A program made the position numbers and the translations under genes. Shown here in pieces: positions 23,711-35,030 of a stretch of 64,000 nt of DNA. The stretch spans positions 98,226,797 to 98,290,796 of the forward strand of contig OX465580.1 in assembly GCA_950022655.1 (NCBI GenBank), read 5' to 3'. How positions within the stretch are numbered: position 1 is the stretch's first letter; each line of letters begins with the position of its first letter. The DNA is from Alentia gelatinosa (Eukaryota; Annelida; Polychaeta; Phyllodocida; Polynoidae). The notes under the pieces are model-generated. The model was not told where the DNA came from and did not search any database. It worked only from the letters and a program-made list of their open reading frames with translations.

Positions 23711-23879
23711 AACATTACCATCATCATTATTATCAACGTATGTTCATCTTATTTTGTCTAGATGATGCAAAATAGGACCAGACTATTTACGCTCGAGGAC
23801 ACTTGTATATGCGGAATGTAAACACATGTAAACTGAAATTTTCATGCTATGTTGGTTGTGTCTCTAGATGGAGAGGAAC

Positions 23880-24140
23880 AGCAGGGTGGTCAATAGGCAG
23901 ACTGGTAGGTTGAAAGGTTGATATGTGAAGAGGTTGGTGGGTCGTTAAGTTTGTGGATAGGGAGGCTGGTAGTTTAGGAGGTTGTATGGTGGGCAGGTTG
24001 ATGTTTAGGCAGGAAGATAGGTGGGAGGTCTGGAGGATGGGCAGGCGGCTAGATGGGCGGTAGTTGGTAGTTGAGGTGGTTGTATGGTGGGCAGGCAGGT
24101 TGATAGGTGAGTAGTTTGGTGGATGGGCAGGCTGAAAAGG
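23880..24140 (+). repeat. GT-rich degenerate minisatellite, right patch
   Basis: Repeats of GGTAGGTTGAAAGGTTG, GGTGGGCAGGTTGAT and similar phrases match in style the patch at 22370-22560. Confidence 0.7.
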
Positions 24141-24184
24141 GCGATGACAATATGAACATATGTGTAACTGCTTCTAGCCTTGCT

Positions 24185-24900
24185 CCAGGTGGCCAGTACA
24201 CTGAATACATGCCCCTTAATTAAACAGTTTACAAGAGGGCCCTCCCCTCAGATCCTGCTTTTCTACCTCCATATTTGACCTCTTGTTCCTGCCCAACCCT
24301 GGCAACTCGCTGACACTAAATTGGCATCTATAGGGGTCAGCATCACAGAGACACTCGAAGCATCTGTATCCAGGTAGAGTCCTCCCAGGCCTGCAGTATG
24401 CGACCCTCAGAAATGAGGATCAGAACCTCCTCGGACTATCTTTGTACCTAGTCTAAAGAGTATTCCCAAGCATCCTCCTGGATATCATTCATCATTGGCT
24501 GGATCCACACCTGTGGATAGGCTGGGTCATCTGCTAGTCTCAAGAGGCCCCAGCGATACTCTGCTATGTTTAGTTAATTGAACAAGGTTTCAACCCTGGA
24601 TGGGCCACAAAAAAACATATTCATGTGGGAAAAACCCTATGGTCTCGCCTGTCATTCCCAATGTGTGACTGGCACCCTCAAGGATCCATTGCACATACTT
24701 GTGCAGGCTGTATTTCCCCCATACAGACAGGCCATGAGGCCATTGACATGAGGCCGGCATTAGCGCAGGAGATGGAACCTGGCTATCCAGGGTCACGCTG
24801 TCCAGCTGTTTTTATAGTCACCTTCCGAGCTATATCAATGACCGTTGCTAATCTGGGCTTTGTAATGACACCTAGGAGCAATTCCAGTTAATCTAACATG
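24185..24900 (-). pseudogene. Possible decayed retroelement (gag-like) sequence
   Basis: The minus strand has scattered protein-like stretches with many stops. The clearest reads PSCKLFN-stop-GAC...GHLEQ at about 24190-24245, a C-x-L-F-N-x-G-x-C...H pattern like the zinc-knuckle region of DIRS/Ngaro-type gag proteins. Upstream parts show only weak resemblance. The assignment is tentative and the limits are approximate. Confidence 0.25.
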
Positions 24901-25391
24901 GCCGAAACTCGTCCAGGGCAGAGTCTGTGTCCTCGAGCTGGTTATTCTTCTTACTACTGGTAACCTTTGGTGTTTTTTTCCACAATTCTTAGCATCACAG
25001 CGATTCTTTTTCTTTAGAGAACCTGAATGGAGTATGGCGCAAGATCAAGGTTCTATCTGGCTTTTGAAGTGCGCCTCGCAAGTGTGGGCGAGGTCTGACG
25101 TCACTTGGGGTCGTTAAAGCGGATAACTCTAGAGGGCGTCGTGATGCCGCTAGTATATATCTGAATATCCTGAAGGTAAACATTTCTTGGCTTTGATGGG
25201 AAATATTTACAGACGATGGTTTATGTAATTCAAATATAAGAATGCATCTTACATTTTATATTCAGCGTCAGAAGTTGTTGTTTTTTTCAAGGAAAAGTCT
25301 GTATCTATGAATGGTGTCCTAATCTGAGTTACAATATTAGGACACAATAACACTTTTCCCATATGGAAAATAATTAATAGAAACTGAATGT

Positions 25392-25792
25392 GAGTTAGAC
25401 TTGTCAGTGTTTATGCCACAATGGGAAGGTCGTGTATTACTACGCGAAGCGTTAGCTGAGCGTAGTGAGGCACAGACCTGACCAGAGTGGCATAGACACT
25501 GACAAGTCCAACTCGAGTTCGGTTTCGTATTTATCCTACCCTGTCTCTATGCTTTTGGATTACTAAAATATAAATATCGATTAAACGACCAACCGAAGTC
25601 CAACCGGAACTTTTGAGTCCAACCGGAACTTTTGAGTCCAACGGAACTTTTTTCGGAGCAGCTCACAATCCGGTCGCTGATTGGTCGATTTTGTTATGCC
25701 CTAGAGGCATAAATCGCACTTAATGTCATGGCATGCCGCATAAAATTTGCCTATGTTATGTCTATGGACAGTTTTTATTAGGGGTAGGATAA
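25392..25792 (-). mobile_element. Foldback / HINE-like element, copy H4
   Basis: On the minus strand it starts at 25792 with TTATCCTACCCCTAATA, has the internal inverted block (ACAGGGTAGGATAAATA, about 25527-25543), and ends in a hairpin at 25392-25514. The hairpin arms begin GAGTTAGACTTGTCAGTGT. It shares TTATGCCACAATGGG and ATTACTACGCG with H3, but its outer arm bases differ. A short tandem (TCCAACCGGAACTTTTGAG, about three units) lies at about 25597-25650. Confidence 0.7.
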
Positions 25793-27670
25793 TGAAAAGA
25801 ATTATCACTTGTGGTCTTGATTACTCCCGCATATGGTCTAGAATCTCTCGATTCATATCCAACAGTTGTAATGATAAGTCAATGGAAGAAGTGACTTTTA
25901 GTACTCCTCGTTCAAAGGTTGAAATGTACAATGTTTTCTATAGAGGTGCTAAGATTTAGAATTTATATACAGCTGAAATGCATGATATACATACTTACAA
26001 TACCTTCAAATGGAATTTGAAAAAAAGCAACTCAGGACTTGATGGCTATATAAAACCTTCGCTCTCTTTATTTTGAATGTATGATCTAATTTTTCAAAAC
26101 ATGATGTATAAAGGAAAGTATGAGCTCATTGGTAAAGGAGTATCATACTTAAGAAAATCTACTTGAACAATCTGAGCACCAGTCACTCCTAAGTAACAGG
26201 CACAGCGGTGATCCTTTCTTTATTTCTATGTTTTACTGTTTCCGCACCTGAATATCAAGGAACCTTTATGAAGTTGGATGTTTTGCATCTTAATCTAATA
26301 GTTCAATAACTATGGGATCTTAGACAAATGGAGATGATTACTCATTTTGCATTATGAGTAGGGTGATATATAGTTAAACAAGTTACATGACTACGAACCA
26401 CTCCTTACGTAGAGATTTAACCCAGAATACTACGGTAAGTGTAGATAACACCGACTGTCAGACTGAATACTCTTACAGGATAAAAAAGTAAATAAATAAA
26501 GAATTCTCGACGAAATTCACAAATCCTCCATATCTAACACTCTCCACCTGTTGGGCTACGGTTGGGAAAATAAAGCTACCGGACGTCACTCTATAGGATT
26601 ATCAGGGTAAATGATAAAAATGCAAACTAAAAACATATATATGACACTACCTGTGAGAAATTTGTCCAGGTCTGATATTCTAGATCTGTTTGTCCTTGTC
26701 TGTTAGTCTCGATCTGGTAATTTAATACCGTGAGTCCTATCTATGGAGAAGTTGTCCATGTCTGTTAGTTTAGGTCTGTTGTCTCTTGTAATACGATTGC
26801 CCTGTGAAAACTGTATGGCGAGAACCTAAAATCTATCAGTCATCAGTTAATATTCACAGTTTTTGATATATGTGGTCTTTGTCCTTGCGTTTTTCTTCAC
26901 TGCTCCTGGTATAAAACAATTACAAAATGGATCCATTGCTGGCAATATGAAAACAACACTGAATCACAGTGTCTACTACCATAATTACAACTTTTAAGTC
27001 CTACCTAGATGTGTTCTGAAAACAGTTGCTTACGCAAAATGTATACTTCAAAGCAATAGAAGCTTATTTTTTTGAAAAAGGAAAGATATATATATGGAGA
27101 AAGGAAAAGAAGGTATTCATTAAGTTAAACAGAGCCTGATTATTGTTAACCAAAGGTGAGTTTTTAAAAGAAAGAACGATTAAAAAATTGATTTTGTTTG
27201 TGGTCATTGTGGTGTTGTCTTTATAGAAGACAGTTTTACAAGACGATTATGGATAGATCACTCTAAACATAAACTCATATTCTTCATATGTATAATCAGT
27301 AAGTATTTGGGAATATATCACAGCTTTTATCATCTACTCAAACCAATTTCGCTTTGTTCTACACAAAGAGTTGTCCTCCAATATAAGTGGACAGACTTCA
27401 ACAAAAATATCACTTTGAAATAACGCATCGACAAGGATATCGTTTCAAGTATCGTCCTTGTAAATCCCATTCGTAGCCGTTGATTTCAAATCGCTCTTTG
27501 TTTTAAGAACTCACCCAAGTTCCATTTCCGCGTGCTGAGAGGTACATTTCTCTAACAAAATTCGTGAATAGTAGGCCAATATACAGAAGCAAAAATCCAG
27601 AAGAACGTCTCACTCGTAGATGTCCATGTGGATATGGAAGTAAAGAGACGGAATGGCGTGACGATAGCCA
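25793..27670. other. Gene-free AT-rich stretch, nothing assigned
   Basis: No coding, RNA or repeat signal recognised. Confidence 0.4.
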
Positions 27671-27686
27671 CCACTCCCCCTAGCGG
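27671..27686 (-). promoter_or_regulatory. CTCF-like binding motif
   Basis: The reverse strand reads CCGCTAGGGGGAGTGG, one change from the CCGCNAGGGGGCAG core. Confidence 0.4.
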
Positions 27687-28454
27687 ACATGGGGCCAATT
27701 TGTTTCCGTGAGGATTCTTCATTAAGCGGTCACGCGGACAGAACTTCTAGTATTGATCAATCCTCTATAACGCGGCTACAATGTCCAGACCATGTCTACA
27801 CCACCATAGACCACCATAGATCAGAATCGGAAGTGATGTATGGATGCCAGCGGCACGTGACCCCATTACCAGAAGTGTCAACATGTGATCTGAATCGTTG
27901 GCTGATTTACGAGTACAGTGTACGAGCTTCAATCTTTGTCGAACCGTTGAGGTACTTTTCTTAATTGTGATTGATTTCCTATGCTAAATATTCACTTGAC
28001 TAGATTCCTCTACTAATGTCCCTATCTTCTGGTGTACTTTTTTTTATGCAGATGGAACATAAAAGCCAAATTATACAAGTGTATGTAGCTGCTACCTTTG
28101 GCTTACTTGTACTTCCCTTGTGTAATACTACTTGTATACGTTTAGAATACAACACAATGGGAATCAAGTGACACCTGAGGATAGTGTAAATGATGGTGTT
28201 AATCTCAGAGATAATGCCAGGCATTACTCGATATTTCGGTTCGATTGGCTGGAGGCATCAATCAATATTATCGTGGCAATGTCTCCAGGCATCACTCAGC
28301 TTGTTAAGGTCAGCTATGTATTGATCTGGTGATGGTCAGCTGTACTTGGGGATCATTACAATGAAAAGCAATTCCATGTAGGAACACCACAAAAATGGCC
28401 GTATGCGTTTAATACCTAGTACATGATACTGCGATGAAGATCATTGTAGTATAA

Positions 28455-28737
28455 GGCCTGGCGTCCACCTACTACGATAGAAATTCAGAAGCTACCGATA
28501 TGGCACCGATACAAAAAGCAAATATCGGAGACATATCGGGAAGGTGCAAAATCGTAGACATATGTTTAGACATGCCAATCCACCACGCATTGTATGGGGT
28601 TTTTATCGGTGTCTAATCGCAGAAACGTGATCAACTGCCCCGATATTAGGTGACCTTCCGACGCGATTTTGATTTTTTATCGGGAGGTGCATCGTTGACC
28701 ATATCGGAGCCATATCGTAGTAGGTGGACGCCGGGCA
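28455..28737. mobile_element. PIF/Harbinger-like MITE, copy M1
   Basis: Terminal inverted repeats GGCCTGGCGTCCACCTACTA and its complement at the right end enclose 283 bp. TAA lies on the left and TTA near the right end. The interior matches the 43.3-kb copy in inverted order (CCACGCATTGTATGGGG, TATCGGTGTCTAATCGCAGA). There is no coding capacity. Confidence 0.8.
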
Positions 28738-28776
28738 TTAGGCAAGATATGACTGGAAGCCAGAAGTAAATTTGCT

Positions 28777-28850
28777 TATCTCACCTCTAGTACTCCCCCC
28801 CCCCAAGACTTAGCATTGGGAACTCGGACTCAACGCCCATGGAATATCAT
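28777..28850 (+). mobile_element. Fragment of foldback family (copy H7)
   Basis: TTATCTCACCTCTAGTA, an interrupting C-run, and GACTTAGCATTGGGAACTCG match the 5' ends of the copies at 31704 and 34844. The remainder is missing. Confidence 0.55.
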
Positions 28851-29625
28851 ATAGAAATAGCACTTAATCACGATGATGTCAAAAGTGTCAGCCAAATAGT
28901 CAATGATAAGGGTGAGATGAAATTTGAATGGCATTTTATGCATAGCCACTGATTATACACCATTTGTTTTGGTTTGCGACATGATCTCACTTTGCCTTAT
29001 GAGATCCGTTTCATTGAAGGATAAGCGATATAAGGAACTACCATAAATCTTTTTCCATATCCGCAGATTGTGTAGTCCTTCTCTGCTTTATATGTCCATC
29101 ACCTTGGTAAAAATCTGTCTTGTATCACTGTTGCTGTGCTGACTTCAGGCTTCAAGATGGGCGGCGAGAAGTCTCTATACCCATCTCATATCTTACCTGT
29201 AGGATATTTTAAGTTGATGTCACAGAAGAGACCGACAGACGTGCTCAAGTTTCTAAGTGCTTGTACTTAGTCGCATTGTCAACTGTCGCTAAGTTGCACA
29301 GACGAACAAAATGATATGGAGCATCATATCATCTAGAGGTCGTGAACCATCTTCGCAATAATATCTGTATGAAGAATAATGCAGAAATCTCAACAGTACA
29401 TACCAACGGAGAACGCTCTCTATGACGATGTGTGCTATAAGAGCTCAGATTTTGATGTATTAGAAAACGTTACATTCGTTTTTGCATTGTCTGGACATAT
29501 CATTTTCCTTTTTAATGCTCAATGTACCAAGTGGAATCTATCATATATCATATATGTATGATACAAAACATTATTCTAGAATGCTTTTCTCTTCTTTCTT
29601 GCAGCATGTTTTATTGTCATGCGTT
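28851..29625. other. Gene-free stretch
   Basis: Nothing recognised. Confidence 0.4.
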
Positions 29626-30060
29626 GCACGTGAAGATCACGTGTAATCGTCCTCCCTGAGACCGAGGCTGGAGGGACGCACGCGTCTCCTAATCCGCCAT
29701 TTTGATCACGATCTCGATGATCGATCACGTGACCCATGATCGCCCGAGATCTCGCCCGCCATGATGGATCACGCGCCGAACGCTATTTCGGGCAAGACTT
29801 GCGTTGTCCCCCTGGCGGCCAACTCTCGCGTCACGCACGGTTTGACAGAAGAAATTAGAAACTCGCAGCGGGCGATAATGAGAGGATATACACGAAGTCT
29901 GCACGGAGAGAAGGGTCAATCCATATTTGATGGATCAGAACAAGACTGGGAACTCCCCGAACCCCCGTCATAGCCATCCCCAGATGCCGGGCTCGCCCCT
30001 GCCCAGCCCCGTGAGAGCAGACACTTGTAACGCCCGGCGTGACCAGCCGCTGCATGTCGT
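29626..30060. promoter_or_regulatory. CpG-rich promoter-like island
   Basis: CACGTG E-boxes start at 29627, 29638 and 29726. A YY1-type CCGCCATTTTG is at 29694-29704. The sequence is rich in CGATC/GATCACG repeats and has raised CpG compared with its surroundings. An associated transcript was not identified in either direction. Confidence 0.4.
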
Positions 30061-31703
30061 CTGCTCAGAAAGCCCGCCGTTTTTTTTGATTTATGAGAAA
30101 TACCCTTGCACCATGAATAGCAGACAACATATAGAGCCTATCAATCTATACAACCCACACTATTCTAGATCCTCTTGCACGAAATTTTGCATTACTCTCA
30201 ATTGGTAAGATTGATCCTTTATAGATATTAAATGTAAAAGAATGCATATTGGTCAATTCGTGAATTTCCTAGACATTACAGGCTTATCACTTGAATGAAC
30301 GAGTGGAATAGAGCCCAGGTCTTCTGCCTCTAGCTGTCAAAATCCCGGCAGATGCTAATAATTAGCTCCTCCGGATGCTAGTGTGGAAGTATCCCCAAAG
30401 AGTTACTATGAACTACGCAAATTGTAGTATATTGTGATGTAAGATGCCAAGTAAGTTATCCAGCCTTTTCCTATTTTGATCGGATTAGATTTCAAAACGA
30501 GATTTCTATAATCCTCGCATGCAAAAACTTTCATCCAAAACGTATTTCGTCACCATTGCATTTTGAAGCTGTTCACGGAGTAAACGATACCACAAACACA
30601 TTGGTATAAAGACGCGAAACTGATATCTTCTAAAGTGAAAATATCCACCGGAGACTGTAACAGCGGGAGGCTAGGAATTGGTACCTGAAGCCATCCCTGT
30701 GTGTTTTACGGGGTGAGCGCTATTGAAGCTGCAGAGGGCACGAAAAGAGGAACCGGTCTACAGATCTCCTGCTAGGCTGGCGACCAGGGGAAGTATTCAC
30801 CCTCTACGCCCTAACCCTGCCATGGGCAAATAAATAATCCCCTCTGAGTCAGCAGAAGGCCTCAGATGGGCCAAGGCGGCATTTTCACAGGCCGTCTATG
30901 AGATGACTGCATTAGTCGATTTGTATGCGGACAAGCGCCGCTACTCAAGTGACTCAATACCCATTGTGACTGCAGGTCTATATACAAGAGAGATCGCGCA
31001 ACATAGCCAAAGAACCCCTCGCTCCCTCCTGCCCGCCCCCGTGCACCCTAAACCATAGCATCCAGGAGCTGTGGATGCAGCGGGGTGAGAAAGAGCCCCT
31101 GATTGGCACTTATGTCACCCATAGTGAGCAGCGGGACACGGGGTGGCGCGATCCTCCGGAACAGGAGCGCCCCCACCGGGCAGGTAAAGAGATAGACCAG
31201 TTTCTCCGAGGCAATTTTAGCGGGAAGGAGGTACTTTCGATCTGCTCTGCAGAGATTCTGCGCCACGTAAACTGAATGTGGTTGATTTGGTGAGGGATTG
31301 GTCAATAAAATGTGGAAATGTATCATTGATGGTGTTTCCAATAGGTCCGAGAGGGAGTGCTTGTAAGGAGATGGTCCCTTAAGGAGTTAAGCTGAGCCCG
31401 AATTTTCTATGGCTTACTTAGGTTATGGTTTTAATGGCTTATCTTAAATTTAAAACAAAGTCAAAATGGCTGTAACATTGTGACTGTTTTTTTTCTAATT
31501 ACGTAACCAATCCAGGGATGTCACTGGATATAACATCACAAAATAATTATGCGCCAATCTTTTCAGAGCAGCCTCTGCCTCCTTGGAACCCCTAAATAGT
31601 GAACATCATTAGAACTGAGATCAGCTATCTACAAAAGTGAGTTGTCCACTAGTTTCGGGTGTCCGCCATAACAGAATTATCACACCATACAAGTAACACG
31701 TTC
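30061..31703. other. Gene-free stretch with a GC-richer middle part
   Basis: 30700-31280 is GC-richer and includes a TGAGTCAGCA AP-1/Maf-type site (about 30844) and TCAAGTGACTC. No domain is recognised in its open frames. CGCCAATCTTTTCAGAGCAG at 31552 recurs nearly unchanged at 34369. Confidence 0.35.
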
Positions 31704-31985
31704 TATCTCACCCCTGGTATTTTTGTCCCATAAGCTTAACATTGGGAACTCGTTTTCCATCCCCCTACGAGTGTGGCAGTCCGTTCTCCATGGTCTATAT
31801 CCTGTATGTTGTCCGTTCTTTTATGGTGAACAACGGTGGGATTAATAGATAAAGCAATCCGTTTTGGTCAAAGTTCTTGTTCTCCAACTCGTTTGAATGC
31901 TGCATGATATTCACTCGGCTGTCGCCTCATTCATATAACTCCGTATCAAACTTGTGGAGAACGACGACTTTGACCAAAACATGTT
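31704..31985 (+). mobile_element. Foldback family element, copy H5 (TATCTCACCCC subtype)
   Basis: It starts TATCTCACCCCTGGTATTTT followed by CCCATAAGCTTAACATTGGG, paralleling the CATAGGCTTAACATT block of H1/H2. A hairpin has arms 31861-31884 and 31956-31980 (GTTTTGGTCAAAGT...GTTCTCC and complement). Its loop contains TTCACTCGGCTGTCGCCTCA, very like the H2 loop. It is non-coding. Confidence 0.65.
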
Positions 31986-32390
31986 GGTTTCTTCTTTAGG
32001 CCCGGTCCAAGACTCTTGGGCAACTTGGCCATAGCGTCTCAACCCTATAGTAGGGTGTTTTTTTCTTACCAAAATACTCTATGACCTTGTTTCGTACAGA
32101 TATGGTCGATAAAGGTAGACATCAGAGGCCACCCTTCGGCTATTTCCATACTTCCATAGTATTAACTTATCAATCAGTATGGTATACAACAGCGATCTAC
32201 TTGTGTTGAAGGCTTGTTTCATTTGCGGCAACCAATACAGTTCATCATTGGCTCTTTGTTCAAATTCAAAGATTACTTTGTTATTTTATATAACAAGTTG
32301 CCTAAGTTGAAAGGCGTTTCCCAAGAGTGCCTCTGATTCTCTGTGATCGGATAATTATCCATGGTCTCATTAGAGAAAGAGAAGTAATGA
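31986..32390. other. Gene-free spacer
   Basis: No recognised content between two mobile elements. Confidence 0.4.
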
Positions 32391-33262
32391 CACTGCACGA
32401 AAACCACCATTTTACATATGAATGTGCCCGGAGTATATAGGTATGATTTTGCATATACAAGAGTGACCTATTTCCGCCGTATATACGCCTCATCTATAGG
32501 CGTATATATAAGCGTCCATGTTGCGGTCATATATATAGTCATATATACACCTGATTCTGTTGTATTCACGCCACTCTCCAATAGTTCCGATCTCTGCCAC
32601 TTGGGAACACTACTATAGTTTACCTTATTTGCCATTAGTCATTAAGTCCTTGGTATATGGAAAACCCAATGTTTAATATATTATCAATTTTTATTATGAA
32701 ATCATTCTAAACCCCTATTAAATTTCATCATCTTTCATTAATTACATATAATAAACCTAGCATTCTTTTGTACTTTTTACCATTATTTCAATAGATTATA
32801 CTTTCAAAACACTATTGTTCTGTATTGTTCAAGGTGAGTGTGTATATATAAGGATATAACCACAAACTCTACCAACTGCGGCGGGGGGTGGCGGGGGCAG
32901 CGGGGACGGCAGGGGTTTCAGTGTTAGTGCAACCTTTACCAACACCCACGAGTGCGGAGGCGGGGGTGGCGGTGGGTTGCGATTCAGGTTTTTTTCTATT
33001 AGTATACATACACCAAACATATACAACATGTATACAGCTGACGTATACATGTTGCTCAGATGATATTTCTTCTTGTATACGCCTGGTGTGAAATACAGCC
33101 AAGATGCATCCTTATACAAGAGGAAACAGTCTTGTATAAGACCCATACACTGGCGTGAAATATGGGCATACACATATGAAAACAAGTAAATTTACAGCCG
33201 ATACATGCACTTCCGGGATGGCGTAATATATATAGGAATAAACTGGTGGTTTTTGCACAGTG
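32391..33262. mobile_element. CACTG-ended TIR element with 3-bp TSD, copy G2 (CMC/CACTA-like)
   Basis: Ends CACTGCACGAAAACCACC and CACTGTGCAAAAACCACC (right end reversed) are inverted repeats flanked on both sides by TGA. The interior aligns with the 9.8-kb copy over most of its length, including a G-rich core (32878-32970) in the same place. There is no transposase. Open frames over the core on the minus strand are composition artefacts. Confidence 0.7.
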
Positions 33263-33738
33263 TGAATAATTGACCTTAAGGTTAATCGAGAACTATCCTT
33301 TTACAATAATAACTATTCTTATTATGAAACTCTCTTGGCTGTGTAATCACATATTTTCCTGTTGCTTAGTTAATAATGAAACGTTTATCTTTTTGAGTAT
33401 TTAACGTGTTTTTATCGTTTATCGTTGTTAATTCCTGAGAAAATTAATAAAAGTTCATCCCACAGTATCAATAACCTCCCTTTTATAACATAAACGTATT
33501 GCTGTCCTTTGGGGCACTTATTATTCGATATCGTATGCATGATACACCATTTTCAATCAAGGACCTACGACGGAGATCAAAGATTGACATTTTTCAATGC
33601 AGGCAAATATTTTCTTATTAATTTGACGACACACTACATGTTTTTAACCATCATGAATAAAGATACCCACCGACTCGAGCATGGTTTGATAAACACATCG
33701 AGATGCTCGGCAAACACGCTACTTCTACTCAAAATAAA
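33263..33738. other. Gene-free spacer
   Basis: AT-rich, nothing recognised. Confidence 0.4.
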
Positions 33739-33825
33739 ACTCGGGAACTACTCGTTCTGAAATAACCGCCTGGTAGAATCACTGTCGTCTAATGGTGGGT
33801 ATTTCAGAACGAGTAGTTCCCGAGT
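33739..33825. repeat. Perfect 26-bp inverted repeat (hairpin)
   Basis: Arms 33739-33764 (ACTCGGGAACTACTCGTTCT...) and 33800-33825 are exact complements around a 35-base loop. The loop's ACTGTCGTCTAAT recurs inverted at about 33854-33878, giving nested complementarity. It is probably a foldback element, but no family link was established. Confidence 0.75.
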
Positions 33826-33878
33826 CTGCATATGGAGGTAACTTTGAGTTTAGCAGACGACAATTAGACACAGTGATA

Positions 33879-34843
33879 AAAAGGCGGGAAAGCGGTCGGC
33901 CGGGAGCAGCAAAGGAGAGTGGATTGTGAGCGGCGGTATAATTATTGGCTCAAGTCGATAAGTGAATTAGGGCATGTTGGGTCCGACGTTGGTAGATCTA
34001 ATCAAGGAGGGACATGAGGAGCTGGGCGCAGAGAGGTCCACGGCGGGTGATTCTGAGCAGAATCCAAGCTTTGATCCCTCAAAGTCTTCGATGGCAAGCC
34101 GTTTAGATTTCAGCTGCAGGCGTTTAGTACATATTCTACACAATCCTTAAGAGTGTTAACTGGGATTTCTTCAAGAAAAATATTCGAATAATTGTACAAA
34201 AAGATACGGTCTTTTCTATAGTGTCCCCATACAAGGACACCTATTCAATGATAGAAGCTTAAATGTAAAAACATATCCACCAGGTACATTACCCAATTAA
34301 AAGAGTGATATGAAGCTAAGTAAACCGAACTTCGTTTTATATCTTATGAGTCCACCGGTCATAAGATACGCCAATCTATTCAGAGCAGCCTCTGACTGCT
34401 GAAACAATTTTACGAACGTTATATATTCCTTGCCATAACAAAGAATTGAAATATATCTATGTGACGTATAATAAGCTATTCCCACTCCCTATCGTCCTTG
34501 ACTTCGGGATTATATCGTATCCTATCTTAAGTTGGATAATGGATATTGCCACAACGCCCCAAAAGGAATTTCCTGTTTAAAGAATTAGTTTACCAAATTG
34601 CAAAGGAAATGGAGATGAAAAATATGATGATTTCCTTTTATATCCTATTATTTATTCACCACCAAGCTACAATACAGGAAGCATATATAAGAGAAGATAG
34701 TGAAATGGGGAAGTGATGTGTTCATATCTTTATGAATGCAAGTACATGAAGTATCTCAAAGTGTATATAGTATTGAACAGGTAGACCGAGAGGCGGTTGG
34801 TAGTATCAAAATTAGATTCATACGTCTAGAAATGACGAGACTT
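33879..34843. other. Gene-free stretch
   Basis: The only feature is a short dispersed repeat at 34369-34395 matching 31552-31577. Confidence 0.4.
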
Positions 34844-35030
34844 TATCTCACCCCTGATATTTTTGTCCCATAGACTTAACATTCGGAACTCATTCTCCAT
34901 GACTCAATGAGTATTGCAGTTTGTTCTCCATGGTCTATATCCTGACTGTCGCGATATTCACCCGGCTGTCGCCTCATTCATATCACTCTGCATCAAACCC
35001 GTTGATAACAATGACTTTGACCAAGATCTT
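34844..35030 (+). mobile_element. Foldback family element, copy H6, internally deleted
   Basis: It starts TATCTCACCCCTGATATTTT and CCCATAGACTTAACATTCGG like H5. TTCACCCGGCTGTCGCCTCA and ACTTTGACCAAGAT of the hairpin's right side are present, but the left arm is gone, so the hairpin cannot form. Confidence 0.6.

Noticed and set aside
32829..33185. 118-codon minus-strand open frame
   Set aside because: Lies inside the non-autonomous CACTG element; its proline run is the complement of the G-rich core.
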